Position numbers and translations under genes: made by a program
In this document: piece by piece, positions 1 to 8,632 of the stretch
How the letters are laid out: each line of letters opens with the position of its first letter
Numbering within the stretch: the first letter of the stretch is position 1
Assembly: GCA_050734915.1 (NCBI GenBank)
Contig: JBOHUX010000020.1
Location: 1-21,505, forward strand
DNA: 21,505 bases
From: JBOHUX01 sp050734915
GTDB taxonomy: Bacteria; Chloroflexota; Dormibacteria; Dormibacterales; Dormibacteraceae
Direction: 5' to 3'
Notes under the pieces: model-generated
The model's input: the letters and a program-made list of their open reading frames with translations, nothing else
Databases searched by the model: none
Told to the model about the DNA's origin: nothing

Positions 1-32
1 GGCCTGCCGGGACACCAGCGCGGGCCTGCCGC

Positions 33-49
33 GGCCGCCGCCGGCGGCC
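33..49. terminator. GC-only hairpin behind the GNAT gene
   Basis: A perfect 7-bp inverted repeat (GGCCGCC, loop GCC, GGCGGCC) lies 23 bases beyond the stop codon of the minus-strand acetyltransferase gene. It could act as a transcription stop, but no U-run follows it, and GC-rich DNA forms such hairpins by chance. Nothing else is recognisable in bases 1-72, and no start codon with a ribosome site is evident there. Confidence 0.25.
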
Positions 50-72
50 TGCCCCCGGAGCCCGAGGGAAGC

Positions 73-1296
73 TCAGAAGTCGACCGGACACCAGGGGACC
101 TGCCGGGAGGCGAACATCGCGTCGGCGCGGTCCAGCGCGCCCGGCCGCAGCTCCTCCACCCGGCCCGCGACCGCGAGGGCGCGAAAGCTCGTCCCGCCCA
201 GGTACGCGGCGCCGAGGGCGGCGGCGTCGATCCCCAGCTCGGGCCCGGCCTTCGAGGACGCGCAGCGGGCGTCCCCGTCTGCGACCTGGAGCTCGAACAC
301 GCCCTGGTTCCAGGTGCAGAAGGGGTCCACCACCGACAGAACGAGGCCGCCGTCGGCGCCGTATCGCCGCGCCGCCAGGGCCCCGGCGATGTCGATCAGA
401 CGGAGCCACACCCCGGTATGGATCTCGGTCCTGAGCGCCTCCGCGTCGGCGAGCAGGAGGCGGATCGGCTCCTCGACCGGACGCCGGTCGGCGGTGATGG
501 TCGAGACCAGATCGACACCGAAGCAGAACGCCCACAGGGATTGATACGCCTCGGTGGTGGTTGCGACCAGTTGCTCGACCCGGAGGCGTCCGTCGGGCGC
601 GGTGCCCGCCCAGTCGGGCTTGACCCGGTAGCTCACGTAGCCGTCCACGGACGTGCCGCCGTGGAGCACGTGCCGGAGCTCGGACCAACCCTCGCGGTGC
701 CACTCCGGATCGCCCAGGAAGTGGTCCAGCCAGCCGCCGCCCATCCCCACCATTCCCGGCCTCGTGGCCCTGGCCCGGTCCCATACGGCGGCGATGGCGT
801 CGCGCGCCTCGCTCGCGGAAACCAGGTCCAACCGCTCGCCCCCGGCCGCCCTCCGCGAGAAGGCGGTGCGGAAGCGGTCGATCTCGAGCCGCGCCTCCCA
901 GACCGCGGGTCCGTATCCGAAGCGGCCGTAGATCGAAGCCTCGGACGCGTAGAGGATGGCGAGCGGCTCGTCGCGCTGGTGCACGTCCTCGAGCTGGCGG
1001 CGCATGAGTCCGGTGAGCACCCCTCGGCGCCGGTGCGTGGGCCGGACGGACACCATGCTGACCGCCGCGACGGGAACCGCCGCCCCGCCCGGCACCGTGA
1101 GGGCGAAGGAGAACGCAGCCGCGCTGCCGATCGCGCGACCGCCCTCGGTGGCGATCAGGGCGCGCTCCGGCTCGAAGATCGGCCGGTCGTACTCGACGTG
1201 CTTGTCCTCGACCGGGCCCCAGCCGAAGGCGGCCGCGTCCAGCTCGAGCAGGGCCCGGAGGTCGTCCTCGCTCGCCACGCGGATCTCGGGGATCAC
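73..1296 (-). CDS. Eis-like GNAT N-acetyltransferase
   Basis: Predicted cytoplasmic acetyltransferase of the Eis family (407 residues; M. tuberculosis Eis is about 400). The N-terminal GNAT domain has the acetyl-CoA loop around residues 83-97 (VSVRPTHRRRGVL). The segment IYGRFGYG has Tyr123 where the family has its general-acid tyrosine (Tyr126 in Mtb Eis). A second degenerate GNAT fold and an SCP2-like C-terminal domain would follow. The protein ends in Phe, whose carboxylate acts as base in Eis. The GTG start at 1296 gives a 4-base GTGA overlap with the stop of the CoA-transferase beta gene, and the sequence ahead of it in this frame is a shadow of that gene. Known Eis proteins acetylate amines, including aminoglycosides; the substrate here is unknown. 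It is probably the last gene of the operon. Confidence 0.88.
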   Translation of the reverse strand: MIPEIRVASEDDLRALLELDAAAFGWGPVEDKHVEYDRPIFEPERALIATEGGRAIGSAAAFSFALTVPGGAAVPVAAVSMVSVRPTHRRRGVLTGLMRRQLEDVHQRDEPLAILYASEASIYGRFGYGPAVWEARLEIDRFRTAFSRRAAGGERLDLVSASEARDAIAAVWDRARATRPGMVGMGGGWLDHFLGDPEWHREGWSELRHVLHGGTSVDGYVSYRVKPDWAGTAPDGRLRVEQLVATTTEAYQSLWAFCFGVDLVSTITADRRPVEEPIRLLLADAEALRTEIHTGVWLRLIDIAGALAARRYGADGGLVLSVVDPFCTWNQGVFELQVADGDARCASSKAGPELGIDAAALGAAYLGGTSFRALAVAGRVEELRPGALDRADAMFASRQVPWCPVDF

Positions 1297-2063
1297 CGGC
1301 GCCCGGTCCAGTGACCATCGGGGTCGAATCGCCTGATCAGGGCCAGCTCCTCCGCGGTCGGAGGCGGCGTGCGCCCCACCCGCGGCGCCGGACCGAGCCG
1401 CCAGCCCGTCTCGCCCTCGACCTCCGCCATCGTGACGCCGGGATGGAGGCTGGCCAGCTCCGCCTCCCCGCCACGCTCCGGAAAGCGGAAGACCGCGAGG
1501 GTGGTCACGATCGCCGCGGGCCCCCCGCCCAGGAGGCCGTTGCGCGCCCTCCAGCCGGGCGTTCCGTCGCCGTGCCCGGGGGACGTCACGTAGGAGACGC
1601 GATCCACCAGCCGGCGCCTGGCGTGGGTCATCAGCGTGACCCAGCGCCGGGAGAGGATCGCGATGTCGGCACCGCCCCCGCTCCCGGGCAGCTTCGCGTC
1701 GGGGCGGCGGGGATCGCCGATGTAGCTGGTGTTGAGGTTCCCGAAGCGGTCCACCTCGGCGCCTCCGATGAACCCCAGATCGACCAGCCCCTGGGCCATC
1801 AGCGCCATCACGTTCGACATTCTCGTCGCCCACAGCGCTCGCACCACGTTGGGCGGATCGCCCATCGTGCCCAGGAACGCGGTCGCCGGCTGATCGCGCA
1901 TGAGGCCGACCTCGTACAGGGCGCGCGCGGCGGGCGCGTGGGCGCCGCGCGCCACGGCGTAGGCGAGCATGGGCAGCCGCATCCCCACGAAGACCAGTTC
2001 TGTGTCGCGGATCTCCCGGGCGGCGACCGCCACCATCATCTCCTCCGGCGTGTAGTCACTCAT
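1293..2063 (-). CDS. CoA transferase, beta subunit (GctB/IpdB family)
   Basis: Beta subunit (256 residues) of a heteromeric class I CoA transferase, partner of the gene just upstream, whose end it overlaps by 8 bases. Family features are the N-terminal segment after TPEEMMVAVAAREI, the LGFIGGAEVDRFGNLNTS stretch, and the LHPGVT and PTAEELALIRR motifs near the C-terminus, which IpdB proteins also have. Residues 48-53 read ALYEVG. Glu51 sits about where the catalytic glutamate of glutaconate CoA transferase (Glu54 of GctB) lies, a residue that the ring-cleaving hydrolase IpdAB lacks. This favours true CoA transfer, but the alignment is by eye. The acyl substrate is unknown; aromatic or dicarboxylic acids would fit the neighbourhood. 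Confidence 0.87.
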   Translation of the reverse strand: MSDYTPEEMMVAVAAREIRDTELVFVGMRLPMLAYAVARGAHAPAARALYEVGLMRDQPATAFLGTMGDPPNVVRALWATRMSNVMALMAQGLVDLGFIGGAEVDRFGNLNTSYIGDPRRPDAKLPGSGGGADIAILSRRWVTLMTHARRRLVDRVSYVTSPGHGDGTPGWRARNGLLGGGPAAIVTTLAVFRFPERGGEAELASLHPGVTMAEVEGETGWRLGPAPRVGRTPPPTAEELALIRRFDPDGHWTGRR

Positions 2064-2943
2064 CGCCGTAGTCGGCGGGGGCCGAGAGGAGATGCCGCGT
2101 CACTCGCAACTCGTCCGTGGAGACGAGGGCCAGGTAGGCGGCTCGGTCCGGCACCTCGTGCACCCACTCCCGCAGCCACCCCTCAGAGCCCTCGGGGGTG
2201 CGCGAGCGGCGGTGGTAGTCCGCGTAGTGCGCGTGGTCCCGACGCCAGTGGCCCTGGACCGGCGAGGGGTGGGCGCCGCCGGGCTCGTGGACGACGGCGA
2301 CCACCTTCGTCTCCGGGAGCAGGATCCGGTTGGGATCGGAGAGCGTCACGTCGGCATCGACCAGCTCCTCGCAGGAGAGGATGACCCGCTCGGCGGCCAG
2401 GCCGGCCTCCTCGGACACGCCCAGCGGACCCCAGGCGTGGGCGCGGCCCTCGGCGTCCGCGCGCTGCACGTGGAGGATGGCAACGTCGGGCCGGACCGCC
2501 TCGACCCGGACCAGGCCGTCGATGAGGTGCAGCCCCGGATTGGTGGCGAGGATGTCGCTGCCGACCAGGCTCCGGGTGGGTACGAAGGGCACGTTCCAGG
2601 CGGCGGCCCAGAGCGCCATCGAGATCGAGAAGTTGGAATGGTCCCACACCTCGAGCGGCGGCCGTCCCTGTTCGGTGGCACGCCGGTAGTTGTGGCCCAG
2701 GCCCTCGGAGACGTTGCCCACCCAGGCGGCGACCACCCGGGTGACGCACCCCCCGCCGATCAACTGGTCGAACAGGCAGTCCGAGATCGGTCCCACCAGC
2801 GTCAGCCCCCGCCGCCCCCGGCGGATCATCTCGTGGCCGGCCGCAAAGGGGATGAGCGGCTCCAGCGCGGTCCCCATGGCGACCGTGGCACCGTCGGGCA
2901 CGTGGGCCTCGATGGCCTCCGCCATCGTCACCACCTTGCTCAC
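2056..2943 (-). CDS. CoA transferase, alpha subunit (GctA/IpdA family)
   Basis: Alpha subunit (295 residues) of the same CoA transferase. The N-terminus (MSKVVTMAEAIEAHVPDG, then TVAMGTALEPLIPFAAGHE) is the typical opening of GctA/IpdA-like proteins. It is followed by a glycine-rich GGGCVTRV stretch near residue 64 and by the VEAVRPDVAILHVQRAD segment common to the family. The chosen start is a GTG six bases after the aroC stop. An ATG at 2925, preceded by AAGGTGG, is an alternative that would shorten it by six residues. It belongs to one transcription unit with aroC, the beta subunit and the acetyltransferase. Pairing a catabolic transferase with a shikimate-pathway gene has no obvious functional logic. 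Confidence 0.88.
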   Translation of the reverse strand: MSKVVTMAEAIEAHVPDGATVAMGTALEPLIPFAAGHEMIRRGRRGLTLVGPISDCLFDQLIGGGCVTRVVAAWVGNVSEGLGHNYRRATEQGRPPLEVWDHSNFSISMALWAAAWNVPFVPTRSLVGSDILATNPGLHLIDGLVRVEAVRPDVAILHVQRADAEGRAHAWGPLGVSEEAGLAAERVILSCEELVDADVTLSDPNRILLPETKVVAVVHEPGGAHPSPVQGHWRRDHAHYADYHRRSRTPEGSEGWLREWVHEVPDRAAYLALVSTDELRVTRHLLSAPADYGDE

Positions 2944-2949
2944 GCCCGG

Positions 2950-4104
<1,155 letters not shown>

Positions 4105-4149
4105 GCCCGGATCATAGCCAGGAGACCGTCCCGGAAATGGGACAGCCTG
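4105..4149 (-). promoter_or_regulatory. Probable aroC promoter with small inverted repeat
   Basis: On the minus strand TATGAT (4111-4116) stands six bases ahead of the aroC ATG, the spacing expected of a -10 box for a leaderless transcript. No good -35 box is seen. A 5-bp inverted repeat GTCCC-N6-GGGAC (4128-4143) lies where a -35 region would be and might be an operator or a weak hairpin behind the upstream regulator gene. The assignment rests on pattern only. Confidence 0.45.
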
Positions 4150-4713
4150 CTAGGTGAGCTCCCCGAGCAGGCGCGCCGCCGCCTCCAGCCGACCGCCCTC
4201 GAACCGTCCCGCGAAACCCGCCACCCAGATCACGGCGCCGGGGACGGCCACCGCCGCCGCGTTGACGCCCTCCAGGTAGCCGCCTCGATCCAGGGCCGGG
4301 CCCTGGCCGGAGAGAGCGCCGGCGAGCGCCCCCGCCACCGGCAGGAGGCTGCCGACCGGGGCGGAGACGACCATGGGACCGGAGCCCGCCACCTCGTCCA
4401 GGATCGCCACCCGGCCCGCCCGCGGCTGGCCCAGGAAGGAGGTCTCGCCCGCCTCGCGCGCCAGCCGCTCGAGCACAGGGTGCCAGCGCCGGCGCAGCTC
4501 ACCGGAAGCCGCCAGCCGTTCGATGGCCGGGCCCAGGCGGTAGCGCTTGTGGATCTCCTCTACCGCTCCCGCCTCCACCAGGGTGCGGAGCAGGCCGTGG
4601 GTCGTGCTCTTGGCCAGCCGAAGACGCCGGGCGACCTCCGACGCCCCCACCGGGGCCGGCGTTCGCGAGAGGAGATCGAGGACCCTGAAGGCCCGCTGCA
4701 CGGCGGGGACCAT
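4150..4713 (-). CDS. Compact IclR-family transcriptional regulator
   Basis: DNA-binding regulator, divergent from the molybdenum hydroxylase genes that it probably controls. The N-terminal winged helix-turn-helix is clear (ASEVARRLRLAKSTTHGLLRTL, about residues 24-45, then a wing ending KRYRLG). It is followed by the linker and the start of the effector domain (WHPVLERLAREAGETSFLG). At 187 residues it is about 60 shorter than most IclR proteins. The shortening is internal: after the LLPVAGALAGALSG segment the chain passes almost directly to RGGYLEGVNAAAVAVPG and the final helix. The start codon at 4713 touches a palindrome. IclR proteins often regulate aromatic and sugar-acid catabolism; the ligand cannot be named. 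Confidence 0.85.
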   Translation of the reverse strand: MVPAVQRAFRVLDLLSRTPAPVGASEVARRLRLAKSTTHGLLRTLVEAGAVEEIHKRYRLGPAIERLAASGELRRRWHPVLERLAREAGETSFLGQPRAGRVAILDEVAGSGPMVVSAPVGSLLPVAGALAGALSGQGPALDRGGYLEGVNAAAVAVPGAVIWVAGFAGRFEGGRLEAAARLLGELT

Positions 4714-4776
4714 CGTTCAGTATTGTGAACCAGTTGCCGGCATCATGAGCTTAGCCTATGATCGGAGGAGTTCCAC
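4714..4776. promoter_or_regulatory. Divergent control region with IclR-type operator candidate
   Basis: This 63-base gap separates the regulator from the hydroxylase operon. A 16-bp palindrome GTTCA-N6-TGAAC (4715-4730) abuts the regulator's start codon and could be its own operator. On the plus strand TTGCCG (4734-4739) and TATGAT (4757-4762) stand 17 bases apart, a good sigma-70-type pair. GGAGGA (4764-4769) is a well-placed ribosome site, 7 bases before the ATG at 4777. The two readings conflict, because a start point 6-7 bases past TATGAT would leave most of that ribosome site outside the message. Either the promoter lies further upstream or the leader is very short. Confidence 0.5.
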
Positions 4777-5271
4777 ATGCTGAACGAGCTCCAGCGGCCG
4801 GTCGACCGCCAGGTGATCTCCTTGAACCTGAACGGCGAGGAGATCCACGTGCTGGCCCCGGTCCACAAGACCCTCCTCGAGGTGCTGCGGGAGGACCTCC
4901 ATCTGACCGGGACCAAGCACGGCTGCGAGCTCGGCGAATGCGGCACCTGCACGGTGCTCGTGGACGGCGAGCCGCATCTCAGCTGCCTGGTGCTCCCGGT
5001 CCAGATCGGTGGCCGCCGCGTCACCACCATCGAGGGCATGGCCGACGGCAAGCGGCTCGACCCCCTCCAGCAGGCGTTCGCGGAGCTGGGCGCCGCGCAG
5101 TGCGGCTACTGCACGCCCGGCATCCTCCTCGCGGCGCGATCGCTGCTGGACTCGAATCCGCGGCCCGGGCGGGACGAGATCAAGGCGGCGCTGGCCGGTA
5201 ACCTCTGCCGCTGCACGGGCTACGTCAAGATCCTCGAGGCGGTCGAGTTGGCCGCCCGGCGCGGGCGATGA
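4777..5271 (+). CDS. Molybdenum hydroxylase small [2Fe-2S] subunit (HcrC/CoxS-like)
   Basis: Electron-transfer subunit (164 residues) of a xanthine-oxidase-family enzyme. The plant-ferredoxin-type cluster is bound by Cys50, Cys55, Cys58 and Cys70 (CELGECGTC and a later Cys). The second cluster, next to the Mo cofactor, is bound by Cys109, Cys112, Cys144 and Cys146 (CGYCTPG, CRCTGY). All eight ligands are present. No signal peptide is visible, so the enzyme is probably cytoplasmic. A GGAGGA ribosome site precedes the ATG. The gene overlaps the large-subunit gene by ATGA. It is the first gene of a three-gene operon in the order of Thauera hcrCAB. Confidence 0.95.
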   Translation: MLNELQRPVDRQVISLNLNGEEIHVLAPVHKTLLEVLREDLHLTGTKHGCELGECGTCTVLVDGEPHLSCLVLPVQIGGRRVTTIEGMADGKRLDPLQQAFAELGAAQCGYCTPGILLAARSLLDSNPRPGRDEIKAALAGNLCRCTGYVKILEAVELAARRGR

Positions 5272-7643
5272 GCGAGGGACGGCGCCCGCGGGAGCTGCGC
5301 CAGGTCGGCCGGCCCCTGGTCAAGGTCGACGCGGTCGCCAAGGTGACCGGGATCACGGCCTTCGCCGACGACGTGGGCCTCCCTCGCACGCTTCACTGCA
5401 AGATACTTCGCAGTCCCCACCCCCACGCGCGCATCGTCAGCGTGGACGCGTCCCGCGCCCGCCGGGTGGCCGGCGTGAGCGCCGTCATCACGGGAGAGGA
5501 CCTGCCGATCAAATTCGGGATCCTTCCGGTCACCCAGGACGAGCGGGCGCTGGAGCACGAGAAGGTCCGCTACGTGGGCGACCCCATCGCGGCGGTGGCG
5601 GCGGTGGAGGAGGAGATCGCGCACGCCGCCTGCGCGGCGATCGAGGTCGAGTACGAGGTCCTGCAGCCGGTGACCTCGATCGAGCAAGCGCTCAGAGAGC
5701 CCGGGGACGAGCCCATCCAGGCGTACGGGGGTCCCGCCAACATCCACAAGCTGGTCGCGCTCGAGTTCGGTGACGTGGAGGGCGGCTTCGCGCTCGCCGA
5801 TCATGTTCGGGAGGACGTCTTCTTCTACCAGGGCAGCACCCACCTGCCGATGGAGCAGCACTCGGCCACCGCCCAGTTCGTGGACGGCAGGCTCACGCTC
5901 TGGTCATCTACCCAGACGCCGCACTACGTGCATCGCGCTCTCGCCAAGGTCCTCGAGCTGCCCATGTCACGGATCCGGGTCATCGCCACGCCGCAGGGCG
6001 GCGGCTTCGGCGGCAAGAGCGACCCCTTCGCGCACGAGATGATCGTTTCCAAGCTGGCGATGACGACCGGGCGCCCGGTCAGGTGCACGCTCACACGGGA
6101 GGAGGTCTTCTACGCGCACCGGGGGCGGCACCCGGTCCTGATGTGGGTCCGGACCGGGGTGACACGGGCGGGGCGGATCACGGCCATGCACTTCCGCAGC
6201 GCGCTCGACGGCGGCGCCTACGGCTCCTACGGTGTCGCCTCGACCTTCTACACTGGCGCCCTCCAGCCGGTCACCTACGCGCTTCCCGCCTACCGGTTCG
6301 AGGGCTGCCGGGTCTTCACCAACAAGGCGCCCTGCGGTCCCAAGCGCGGCCACGGCACGCCCCAGCCACGCTTCGCGATCGAGCTCCAGATGGAGAAGAT
6401 CGCCGAGGACCTGGGGCTCGATCCCGTGGACGTCAGGCGGCTCAACTTCGTCAAACCCTTCACAAGGACCGTCAACTGGCTGCGGGTGACCTCCTGTGGC
6501 CTCGACGAATGCGTGCATCGGGTGCTGCGTGAGTCCGGCTACCGGGAGCGGGTGCGCCGCCCCGGCCACGGCATGGGCTTCGCCATCTCCTCCTATCTCT
6601 CCGGCGCGGGAACCGCCATCTACTGGAACGACATGCCCCACTCCGAGTGCCAGATCAAGGTGGACCGCGGTGGCGCCACCGTCTACTGCGGCGCCATCGA
6701 CATCGGGCAGGGCTCCGACTCGGTGCTCGTCTGCATCGCCGCCGAGGAGCTGGGCATCGAGCCCGGTGACATCCGCCTCGTCACCGCGGATACCGACCTC
6801 ACCCCGATCGACCTCGGCTCCTACTCCTCGCGGGTCACGTTCATGGCCGGCAACGCGACGCTGGAGGCCGCCCGGCGGATGCGCGGGCTCCTCGTCCAGG
6901 CGGTGGCGGCGAAGATGGGCGTCGCCGACCCGGAGGCGATCGAGGTCGGCAAAGGCCGGGTCGGCGACTTCAGCTTCGAGGAGGCCAGCGTCCTCGCGGA
7001 GGAGCGCTTCGGGACCCTCACCACCTCGGGCAGCTACCGACCGCCACCCATCGCCGGTCCCTACAAGGGCTCCGGCGTGGGACCGAGCCCGGCCTACAGC
7101 TACACGGCGGCCGTGGTCGACCTCGACGCGGACCCCCGGACCGGTCTCATCACCGTCAACGAGGTCTGGGTCGCCCACGACATCGGCCGTTCGATCAACC
7201 CGCTGCTGGTGGTCGGCCAGTGCGAGGGCAGCGTCTACATGGGCCTGGGCGAGGCGCTGATGGAAGAGCAGGCCTACCGCAACGGGCTTCACAAGTGGCC
7301 CTCGATGCTGGAGTACAAGTCTCCCACCTTCCTGGAGACGCCCGAGATCCACACCATGCTCATCGAGACGATCGACCCCGAGGGCCCGTACGGGGCCAAG
7401 GAGGCGGGCCAGGGCCCGCTGCTTCCAATCCCGCCCGCGGTCGTCTCAGCGGTCCACGACGCGCTCGGGATCTGGGTCGATGAGGTCCCGGTCACCCCCG
7501 AGAAGGTTCTCAAGGCGCTGGCGGCGCGGGACGGGGGCCGGTCTCCCCGCTTCGGCCCCAAGGCCTTCCCGGACATCCCCTTTCCCGACCTGATCAGGGT
7601 CGAGCCCCCGGGCCACGAGCATGCTGCGACTGCCGAGATTTAG
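5268..7643 (+). CDS. Molybdenum hydroxylase large, Mo-cofactor subunit (HcrA-like)
   Basis: Catalytic subunit (791 residues) binding molybdopterin cytosine dinucleotide or a related form. Residues 1-130 form the aldehyde-oxidase a/b hammerhead domain (GRPLVKVDAVAKVTG, then RYVGDPIAAVAA). Gln216 in SSTQTP lies exactly 31 residues before the Phe of GGGFGGK (244-250), the same spacing as the cofactor-contacting Gln767 and Phe798 of bovine xanthine oxidase. PCGPKRGHGTPQPRFA (355-370) resembles the loop of hydroxybenzoyl-CoA-reductase-like enzymes, not the AYRGAGR or AYRCSFR loops of aldehyde or CO dehydrogenases. Glu712 in GAKEAGQGP is the expected catalytic base. The substrate is probably an aromatic or heterocyclic acid or its CoA ester; this is inferred from family resemblance only. 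No tailoring genes such as xdhC or mobA are nearby. Confidence 0.93.
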   Translation: MSEGRRPRELRQVGRPLVKVDAVAKVTGITAFADDVGLPRTLHCKILRSPHPHARIVSVDASRARRVAGVSAVITGEDLPIKFGILPVTQDERALEHEKVRYVGDPIAAVAAVEEEIAHAACAAIEVEYEVLQPVTSIEQALREPGDEPIQAYGGPANIHKLVALEFGDVEGGFALADHVREDVFFYQGSTHLPMEQHSATAQFVDGRLTLWSSTQTPHYVHRALAKVLELPMSRIRVIATPQGGGFGGKSDPFAHEMIVSKLAMTTGRPVRCTLTREEVFYAHRGRHPVLMWVRTGVTRAGRITAMHFRSALDGGAYGSYGVASTFYTGALQPVTYALPAYRFEGCRVFTNKAPCGPKRGHGTPQPRFAIELQMEKIAEDLGLDPVDVRRLNFVKPFTRTVNWLRVTSCGLDECVHRVLRESGYRERVRRPGHGMGFAISSYLSGAGTAIYWNDMPHSECQIKVDRGGATVYCGAIDIGQGSDSVLVCIAAEELGIEPGDIRLVTADTDLTPIDLGSYSSRVTFMAGNATLEAARRMRGLLVQAVAAKMGVADPEAIEVGKGRVGDFSFEEASVLAEERFGTLTTSGSYRPPPIAGPYKGSGVGPSPAYSYTAAVVDLDADPRTGLITVNEVWVAHDIGRSINPLLVVGQCEGSVYMGLGEALMEEQAYRNGLHKWPSMLEYKSPTFLETPEIHTMLIETIDPEGPYGAKEAGQGPLLPIPPAVVSAVHDALGIWVDEVPVTPEKVLKALAARDGGRSPRFGPKAFPDIPFPDLIRVEPPGHEHAATAEI

Positions 7644-8613
7644 GTACCTGCGGCCGTCCACCGCCCGGGAGGCTGCCGCGCTTGCGGCCGAGCACGGCCC
7701 CCAGGCCATGTTCGTCGCGGGAGGCACCGACCTCTTCCCCAAGATGAAGCGGCGCCAGTTCGAACCGGAGATACTGATCGGCCTCGACGGCCTCGCCGGG
7801 CTGCGGGAGATCCGCGGCGACCCCGCGTCCGGGTTCGAGCTGGGCGCGCTCACCACCCTCGCCCGGGCGGCCGGGAATCCGCGCCTGGCGGCCGCCTGTG
7901 CCGGCTATCCGGAGGCGGCCGGGCTGGTCTCCTCGCCCCCCCTGCGCCAGGCCGGCACCGTGGGCGGCAACCTCTGCGTCGACACCCGCTGCAACTACTA
8001 CGACATGACTCTCGAGTGGCGGCAGGCGGTCGGCTTCTGCATGAAGAAGGACGGGGAGATCTGCCTCGTCGCGCCTGGAAGCCCGCGGTGCTGGGCGATC
8101 AGCTCCTCGGACACGGCGCCGATGGCGATCGCCGCCGGCGCCTCGGTCCGCCTGGCGGGCCCTGACGGCGAGCGCGAGATACCGGCCGCCGCGCTGTACC
8201 GTGACGACGGGATCGACTACCTCGCCAAGCAGCCCCACGAGGTGGTCACCCATGTCCTCCTTCCCTCGGCTGCGGGCGTGGGCACCGCCTACGTCAAGCT
8301 TCGCCGGCGCGGCTCGATCGACTTCCCGATCGCCGGCGCCGCCGTCGCGGTGGGCCTCGACGGCGACACCGTGCGGACCTGCCGGATCGCCCTGACGGCG
8401 GTCGCCTCGCACCCGGTCGAGGCGGCCCGCGCGGCCAGCTTCCTGGTCGGCCGGCGGCTGAGGCCCGAGACCGTCGCCGAGGCCGCCGAGCTCGCGGCCG
8501 GGCCCGCGAAGCCGCTCGACAATGCGGACCTCACCCACTTCTGGCGCAAGAGGATGGTCCGCGTCGTGGTCGAGCAGGCGATCACGAAGGCCGCCGGCCG
8601 GGCGGCCGGGTGA
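7621..8613 (+). CDS. Molybdenum hydroxylase FAD subunit with extra [4Fe-4S] insert (HcrB-like)
   Basis: FAD-binding medium subunit (330 residues). AGGTDLFPKM (33-42) and AGTVGGNLCVDTR (111-123) are the two FAD-binding loops of the family. After the second loop comes an insert with Cys124, Cys140, Cys148 and Cys157, spaced 16, 8 and 9. As I recall, the cysteines that bind the additional [4Fe-4S] cluster of Thauera 4-hydroxybenzoyl-CoA reductase (122, 138, 146, 155 of HcrB) have the same spacing. PaoB of the E. coli aldehyde oxidoreductase also has such a cluster. The start at 7621 lies 23 bases inside the large-subunit gene in another frame. It is kept because the PRFRYLRPST N-terminus is conserved, and no ribosome site is seen, so translation is probably coupled. 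Confidence 0.94.
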   Translation: MLRLPRFRYLRPSTAREAAALAAEHGPQAMFVAGGTDLFPKMKRRQFEPEILIGLDGLAGLREIRGDPASGFELGALTTLARAAGNPRLAAACAGYPEAAGLVSSPPLRQAGTVGGNLCVDTRCNYYDMTLEWRQAVGFCMKKDGEICLVAPGSPRCWAISSSDTAPMAIAAGASVRLAGPDGEREIPAAALYRDDGIDYLAKQPHEVVTHVLLPSAAGVGTAYVKLRRRGSIDFPIAGAAVAVGLDGDTVRTCRIALTAVASHPVEAARAASFLVGRRLRPETVAEAAELAAGPAKPLDNADLTHFWRKRMVRVVVEQAITKAAGRAAG

Positions 8614-8632
8614 ATCCCGCCCGGACCTGGGT

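Noticed and set aside
1297..1833. N-terminal 179-residue extension of the acetyltransferase frame
   Set aside because: It is an out-of-frame reading of the CoA-transferase beta gene; the GNAT fold begins at the GTG at 1296.
4777..8613. Carbon monoxide dehydrogenase (coxSLM) or classical xanthine dehydrogenase
   Set aside because: The large subunit lacks the AYRCSFR loop of CO dehydrogenase and the AYRGAGR loop of xanthine-type enzymes, and the FAD subunit has the extra cysteine insert.
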